18,062 nt of DNA, from contig CALCEB010000175.1 in assembly GCA_937900045.1 (NCBI GenBank), positions 1 to 18,062 on the forward strand. Direction: 5' to 3'. The notes beneath the pieces were generated by a model. The model saw nothing but the letters and a program-made list of their open reading frames with translations. It was not told the origin of the DNA and searched no databases. A program made the position numbers and the translations under genes. Of the stretch, positions 14,622 to 18,062 are shown piece by piece. Source of the DNA: an uncultured Acidobacteriota bacterium (lineage in GTDB: Bacteria; Acidobacteriota; Terriglobia; UBA7540). Position 1 is the stretch's first letter; the number at the start of each line of letters is the position of its first letter.

Positions 14622-15653
14622 TCAAACCGGTCTCTCCCACCAACAATTCGGGCCGCAATAGACGCCTTCGACCGCGGTTGTTCCTTCCGGCAGGGGTGAA
14701 GCCTCCGCAAAGGCGACAGCGTCATCAATCTCCTGGCGAATCTTCTTTTCCATGTTGCTGATCTGGGCTTTCGAAACTAGCTTGCGGTCCAGCAGCAGCT
14801 TCTCAAACCGCTGAATGGGGTCCTTGCGCGCCCATTCTTCCTTCAGACTTTCGGGAACGTATTCCGCCGCATCATGAGCGGAGTGGCCGGTCATGCGGAA
14901 GGTCTTGCATTCAATAAAACTTGGCCCTTCGCCGCGCCGCGCCCGGGCAATAGCCTCGCTAACAACCTGATGAACATCCAACACATCGTTCCCGTCCACC
15001 ACGACGCCCGGCATGCCGTAGCCCGGCGCGCGGTCAGCGAGATCCTTCACGGCGTATTGCTTGTTGGTGGCAGTGGAGTAAGCGTAGGCGTTGTTATTGC
15101 AAATGAAAATCACGGCCAACTTCATCACGGCCGCCATGTTCATGGCCTCGTGCACATCCCCCCGGCTAGTGGTGCCTTCGCCGAAATGGACCAACGCCAC
15201 GTTCTTTGCGCCGCGCCGCCGGAAAGCAATCGCCACGCCGCAAGCTACGGGCAGCGTGTCCCCAAGCGGCGAAATGATGGGAATCACGCCCCGTTCCAGG
15301 CTGCCGATGTGAGTGGTGTTCTCGCGGCCTCTTGAAGGGCCATTCGCCCGCCCCAACCAGTTGCAGAATATCTCCCGCAGCGTGAAACCCCGAATCACAA
15401 AGGAAGAGAAATCGCGGTGGCTCGGCAGGACGACGTCGCCTGGCCCCAGGTGAATGGCAGAGCCCACCCCAATCGCCTCCTGGCCTCGGCCCACGTAAAC
15501 GCCCCCCACGATCTTGCCTTGGCGGTAGAGAACACGTTCAATCCGGTGCTCGCACTCGCGCGTCAGCTTGAGGTAATAAAGCATGCGCTCAAGCAAAGCG
15601 GGTTCAGGTCCGGCTGTCTTGGGCTTAGCCGTCTGGATTTTTAGTGAAGGCAT
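14622..15653 (-). CDS. 2-oxoacid dehydrogenase E1 subunit alpha, second copy
   Basis: A 343-residue E1-alpha subunit that binds thiamine diphosphate. The cofactor motif runs from GEGTTS (158-163) to CNNNAYAYST (185 onward). GEG instead of GDG is also found in branched-chain E1-alpha. Other landmarks are LYRQGKIVGGVYVGRGQEA, HRDFSS and the phosphorylation-loop-like GHSAHDAAEYVP. It is clearly homologous to, but not a recent duplicate of, the E1-alpha gene just upstream: many aligned residues differ throughout. ATG at 15653 is preferred over a TTG at 15704, although no strong ribosome site is visible. It is followed by E1-beta after 114 bp. Confidence 0.9.
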   Translation of the reverse strand: MPSLKIQTAKPKTAGPEPALLERMLYYLKLTRECEHRIERVLYRQGKIVGGVYVGRGQEAIGVGSAIHLGPGDVVLPSHRDFSSFVIRGFTLREIFCNWLGRANGPSRGRENTTHIGSLERGVIPIISPLGDTLPVACGVAIAFRRRGAKNVALVHFGEGTTSRGDVHEAMNMAAVMKLAVIFICNNNAYAYSTATNKQYAVKDLADRAPGYGMPGVVVDGNDVLDVHQVVSEAIARARRGEGPSFIECKTFRMTGHSAHDAAEYVPESLKEEWARKDPIQRFEKLLLDRKLVSKAQISNMEKKIRQEIDDAVAFAEASPLPEGTTAVEGVYCGPNCWWERPV

Positions 15654-15965
15654 GGAAACTCGTCGGGAGTCATTCGATTTGCACTGGCTCAACGGAAAAA
15701 ACAAGTTCCTTTGTTTTCATACACATTCTAGCTTCGTTCCTTCTGCTGGTTCGTTGCCCACCTACGCCATTGGCGATTGAGGCGTCTTTGCGGCTGGGTC
15801 CGTCCATCTGTAAGACTTGCCGGGGTCAGCATAGCAAATTCACAACAGTGCGATGAGATAAGTGAGACAGTTTCCATTGAATGCATACCACCCCCAAAAA
15901 TCCCGTAGGGGTGGCCCTTGAGGTCGTCCGCGGGCGGGCACAAGGCCCGCCCCTACGGCGACTGG
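15654..15965. other. Long spacer between the two E1-alpha genes
   Basis: 312 bp, the longest gap in the dehydrogenase operon, with no credible gene. It holds the family C repeat at 15904-15957 close to the upstream gene's stop. The remainder is lower in GC with no confident promoter or terminator. Confidence 0.55.
15904..15957. repeat. Palindromic repeat family C, copy 2
   Basis: The ends CGTAGGGGTGGCCC (15904-15917) and GGCCCGCCCCTACG (15944-15957) are near-perfect reverse complements. The inner part (CTTGAGGTCGTCC and GGGCGGGCACAAGG) matches the layout of copy 1 at 2550-2606. It lies 8 bp beyond the stop of the first E1-alpha gene. Confidence 0.75.
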
Positions 15966-17060
15966 CTAGGCCCAGGCGGACCGGGCCGCGCCTTCGGGTG
16001 GCGGAAACGCGCTGGCCTCAGCAAAAGCGAGGTCGGCGCGAATCTCTTCCTCTAGCCGCGCCTCGATCCCAGACTTCTCCTTTTCGGTCATCAAACTCTT
16101 CACGGCCAGCATTTGCTCGAATACCAGGATCGGGTCGCGCTTGCGCCATGCCTCCAGCATTTCCTTGGGAACGTAGCGCGCGTCATCGTGCTCGGCGTGA
16201 CCCTTCATGCGCATGGTTTTGGCTTCAATCAACGTTGGACCGTCTCCGGCACGGCCCCGCGCAACGGCGTGGCGAGTGGCCTCGTAAACCTCCAAAACGT
16301 TGTTGCCATCCACGGCGACGGAAGCAATGCCATAACCTTTTCCACGATCCGCAATATTAGGATTTGCCATCTGCCTTTCGACCGGGGTGGAATAGGCCCA
16401 GCCGTTGTTTTCCGCGATCACAATCAAGGCCAGTTTCTGGACTGCGGCAAAATTCAGGCCTTCGTGAAAAGGCGTGGTGCTGGTCCCACCGTCACCGATA
16501 AAGGTGAGCGCCACCCTTTTCTCAGCGCGCAACTTGGAGGCCAAGGCCACGCCGGCCAGAACCGGGATCAGTTCACCAAGCATGCTGATTGGAGCGATGA
16601 CGCCGCGCTCGACATCGCCAAAGTGGGTGTTCGCATCTCTTCCTTCCGTAGGGCCATCCTTCCGGGCCATGTATTGCAGGAAGAGATCGCGCGGACGGTA
16701 GCCGCGCACCAGCATGGCGCCGGAATCGCGGATCATCGGCCCAATGAAGTCGCCGGTTTCGAGGGCGTAAGCGGCGCCCACGGCAATTGCTTCCTGGCCG
16801 AGTGACGAATAAACACCGCCCACCACTTTGCCCTGCCGGTAAAGGTGGCTCAATTGCTCATCCACGCGGCGATTGAGGCGCAGGTAGTAATAGAGATCGT
16901 GAAGCTGCTGGCGGCTGAGTGAGGACATGGAAGCGTCCGCGGAAAGACCCGAAGAAGGCTTGGCATTCCTTGATCTTTTCGCTTCGGGCGCAGGCGCCCC
17001 CCGTCTTCCCCTGTGGCCGTCACGGGACTTACCGGCCTTCTTTTTTTCAACCTTCTTCAT
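15966..17060 (-). CDS. 2-oxoacid dehydrogenase E1 subunit alpha, first copy
   Basis: A 364-residue E1-alpha. After a Lys/Arg-rich, probably disordered N-terminal extension of about 45 residues come LYRQGKVVGGVYSSLGQEA, RDANTHFGDVERGVI, the thiamine-diphosphate motif from GDGGTS (189-194) to AENNGWAYST (216 onward), and GHAEHDDARYVP in the phosphorylation-loop position. The basic extension is absent from the second copy and unusual for the family. ATG at 17060 is chosen because GGAG lies 5 bases upstream; ATGs at 17063 and 17075 are also in frame. It lies between lipB and the second E1-alpha gene. Substrate preference is not decidable from sequence alone. Confidence 0.9.
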   Translation of the reverse strand: MKKVEKKKAGKSRDGHRGRRGAPAPEAKRSRNAKPSSGLSADASMSSLSRQQLHDLYYYLRLNRRVDEQLSHLYRQGKVVGGVYSSLGQEAIAVGAAYALETGDFIGPMIRDSGAMLVRGYRPRDLFLQYMARKDGPTEGRDANTHFGDVERGVIAPISMLGELIPVLAGVALASKLRAEKRVALTFIGDGGTSTTPFHEGLNFAAVQKLALIVIAENNGWAYSTPVERQMANPNIADRGKGYGIASVAVDGNNVLEVYEATRHAVARGRAGDGPTLIEAKTMRMKGHAEHDDARYVPKEMLEAWRKRDPILVFEQMLAVKSLMTEKEKSGIEARLEEEIRADLAFAEASAFPPPEGAARSAWA

Positions 17061-17132
17061 CATTCTCCAATACATGCGCAGGCTGCGACTTGACTTCCAT
17101 CTTTGGCAGGTTGCTCAGAAACTCGCTTCTAA

Positions 17133-17225
17133 GCACTGTAGCGCCGCTCGGAGCTTGCCCTGACAGGGAGCGGCGAAACTAATGAAAGATCAAAGGCGCC
17201 GGTCGTAGACCGGCGCTATAGCATT
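17133..17225. repeat. Cruciform repeat family B, copy 3
   Basis: Left GCACTGTAGCGCCGCTC and right CGGCGCTATAGC pair imperfectly. The inner hairpins are GCCGCTC..GGAGCGGC and GGCGCCGGTCGTAGACCGGC. The right half overlaps the last codons of lipB. Confidence 0.7.
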
Positions 17226-17882
17226 GGCAGGCTGCGGCTTGGTTTCCATCTCCAGGCCAAACACCGCGCTGAAATGTTCAATAACCCGTTCGCGGACTTC
17301 CTCCATTGAGACCTTACGGCCCAGAAGCCTGTGGAGCGACGTGACACCCTTGTCTCGAATCCCGCAGGGGACGATCCACTTGAAATAGCGCAGGCCGGTG
17401 TTGACGTTGAGCGCGAAGCCGTGCGAAGTGATCCAGCGGGAGACGTGAACTCCCATCGCCGCCAGCTTTTCATTGCCCACCCAGACGCCGGTAACGCCTG
17501 GAATTCTTGCCGCTTCGATTCCGTAGTCAGCCGCAAGGCGGATTAAGACCTCTTCTACGGAGCGCATGTACCATGCAATATCCCGGCGATGGCGGGTGAG
17601 ATCGAAAATCGGATAGCCCACAAGCTGGCCGGGGCCGTGATACGTGATGTCACCGCCGCGATCGGTTTCAAACAACTGAACATCGGCCTTCCGCAGCCAA
17701 TGGGGTGAAACCAGCAAATTCTCACGGCGCGCATTGCGGCCCAGCGTGAAAACGTGCGGGTGCTCAAGCAGGATCAGAGTGTCCGGGATTTCCTGGGCTT
17801 TGCGCTGGGCGATTCGCTCCCGCTGCAGGTCAAGGCCGTCCTGGTAGGTTACAATGCCGTGTTGTTCGACGTGGCAGAGCAT
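17190..17882 (-). CDS. lipB: Octanoyltransferase LipB
   Basis: A 230-residue LipB, which moves octanoate from acyl carrier protein to the lipoyl lysine of E2-type proteins, the first step of endogenous lipoylation. The signature RGGDITYHGPGQ is at 75-86. The catalytic pair is Lys139 (GNEKLAAMGVHVSRWITSHG) and Cys173 (IVPCGI). The last 11 residues (AIAPVYDRRL and neighbours) and the stop are supplied by a dispersed family B repeat, so the native C-terminus has probably been replaced. The start has no good ribosome site, but no better one is visible. It lies between lpdA and the E1-alpha genes, matching its role in lipoylating this complex. LipA, needed to insert sulfur, is not in the window. 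Confidence 0.93.
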   Translation of the reverse strand: MLCHVEQHGIVTYQDGLDLQRERIAQRKAQEIPDTLILLEHPHVFTLGRNARRENLLVSPHWLRKADVQLFETDRGGDITYHGPGQLVGYPIFDLTRHRRDIAWYMRSVEEVLIRLAADYGIEAARIPGVTGVWVGNEKLAAMGVHVSRWITSHGFALNVNTGLRYFKWIVPCGIRDKGVTSLHRLLGRKVSMEEVRERVIEHFSAVFGLEMETKPQPANAIAPVYDRRL

Positions 17883-17954
17883 GGGGCTACGTCAGGTATG
17901 TCGATGCAACTTTATTTGCCGCACCCGGGCCTTCACCCACCGCTTCGCAGTCTC

Positions 17955-17975
17955 CCCTCTCCCAAAGGGCGAGGG
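17955..17975. repeat. Short hairpin in the lpdA-lipB spacer
   Basis: CCCTCTCCC (17955-17963) pairs with GGGCGAGGG (17967-17975) with one mismatch and a 3-base loop. It resembles a common dispersed GC-rich repeat. There is no T-run on the minus strand, so it is probably not a terminator. Confidence 0.45.
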
Positions 17976-18008
17976 CCGGGAGTGAGGAAGATCCGTCTAC
18001 GGCACGGC

Positions 18009-18062
18009 TCAAATATGTATCGCCTCATCCACCACAGCGTGAGCGGCTTCGAGCAAGGCCTC
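18009..18062 (-). CDS. lpdA: Dihydrolipoamide dehydrogenase E3, C-terminal end only
   Basis: The window edge cuts this gene. Reading the minus strand from 18062, 17 codons give EALLEAAHAVVDEAIHI and then TGA (18009-18011). This is the highly conserved end of dihydrolipoamide dehydrogenase, where the family normally reads HPTLSE followed by exactly this type of helix. E3 reoxidises the E2 lipoyl group with NAD+. Its place ahead of lipB and the E1/E2 genes supports the call and completes the complex. Only the tail is visible, so nothing can be said about the active site. Confidence 0.8.
   Translation of the reverse strand, partial: EALLEAAHAVVDEAIHI

Noticed and set aside
17955..17975. Terminator between lpdA and lipB
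   Set aside because: Mismatched stem without a T-run; it looks like a common dispersed repeat, and the genes appear to form one operon.

Overview
The window reads like a chromosomal segment of a GC-rich soil or environmental bacterium, most likely an Acidobacteriota member. This is an inference from gene content (tectonin-type secreted protein, YncE-propeller/phosphoesterase fusion, MltD-type lipoprotein, tandem E1-alpha genes, AbrB + RelE-type pairs) and from the dense load of short palindromic intergenic repeats. No rRNA or tRNA gene is present to confirm it. No CRISPR array, integrase, transposase or phage gene was seen.

Layout. 1-1809: a secreted seven-repeat tectonin-like protein (minus strand), embedded in five copies of a hairpin family carrying AGGTCTGCG and one long cruciform repeat. 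1810-2648: an AbrB-type antitoxin and RelE-type toxin pair with its own promoter and operator-like palindromes. The toxin has lost its normal C-terminus through a one-base insertion and reads on into a repeat block. 2649-2987: gene-free. 2988-5828 (minus): a 946-residue exported beta-propeller/phosphoesterase. 5829-6025: a heptamer array and another palindromic repeat. 6026-6802 (minus): a short-chain dehydrogenase. 7101-8900 (plus): a MltD-like lytic transglycosylase lipoprotein with two LysM domains. 9274-11566 (plus): an acidic/basic histone-H1-like protein, then a HipA-like kinase followed by a DUF3037 protein.

11635-18062 (minus) is a 2-oxoacid dehydrogenase locus. In transcription order it holds lpdA (only the last 17 codons are inside the window), lipB, two different E1-alpha genes, E1-beta, a four-helix-bundle (IVP/S23-like) gene, and E2. 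E1 decarboxylates the 2-oxoacid, E2 carries the acyl group on its single lipoyl lysine, E3 reoxidises the lipoyl group, and LipB supplies the octanoyl precursor of that lipoyl group.

The most unusual signals are: (a) the four-helix-bundle gene inside the dehydrogenase operon, bracketed by inverted arrays of a 7-bp repeat (AGTGGnn), which looks like an inserted cassette, with a similar orphan array at 5847-5888; (b) the HipA-like kinase/DUF3037 pair, a plausible two-gene module of unknown role; (c) the toxin frameshift, where removing one A restores a typical RelE-family ending; (d) two E1-alpha genes served by one E1-beta and one E2; (e) several palindromic repeat families, one of which supplies the end of lipB.
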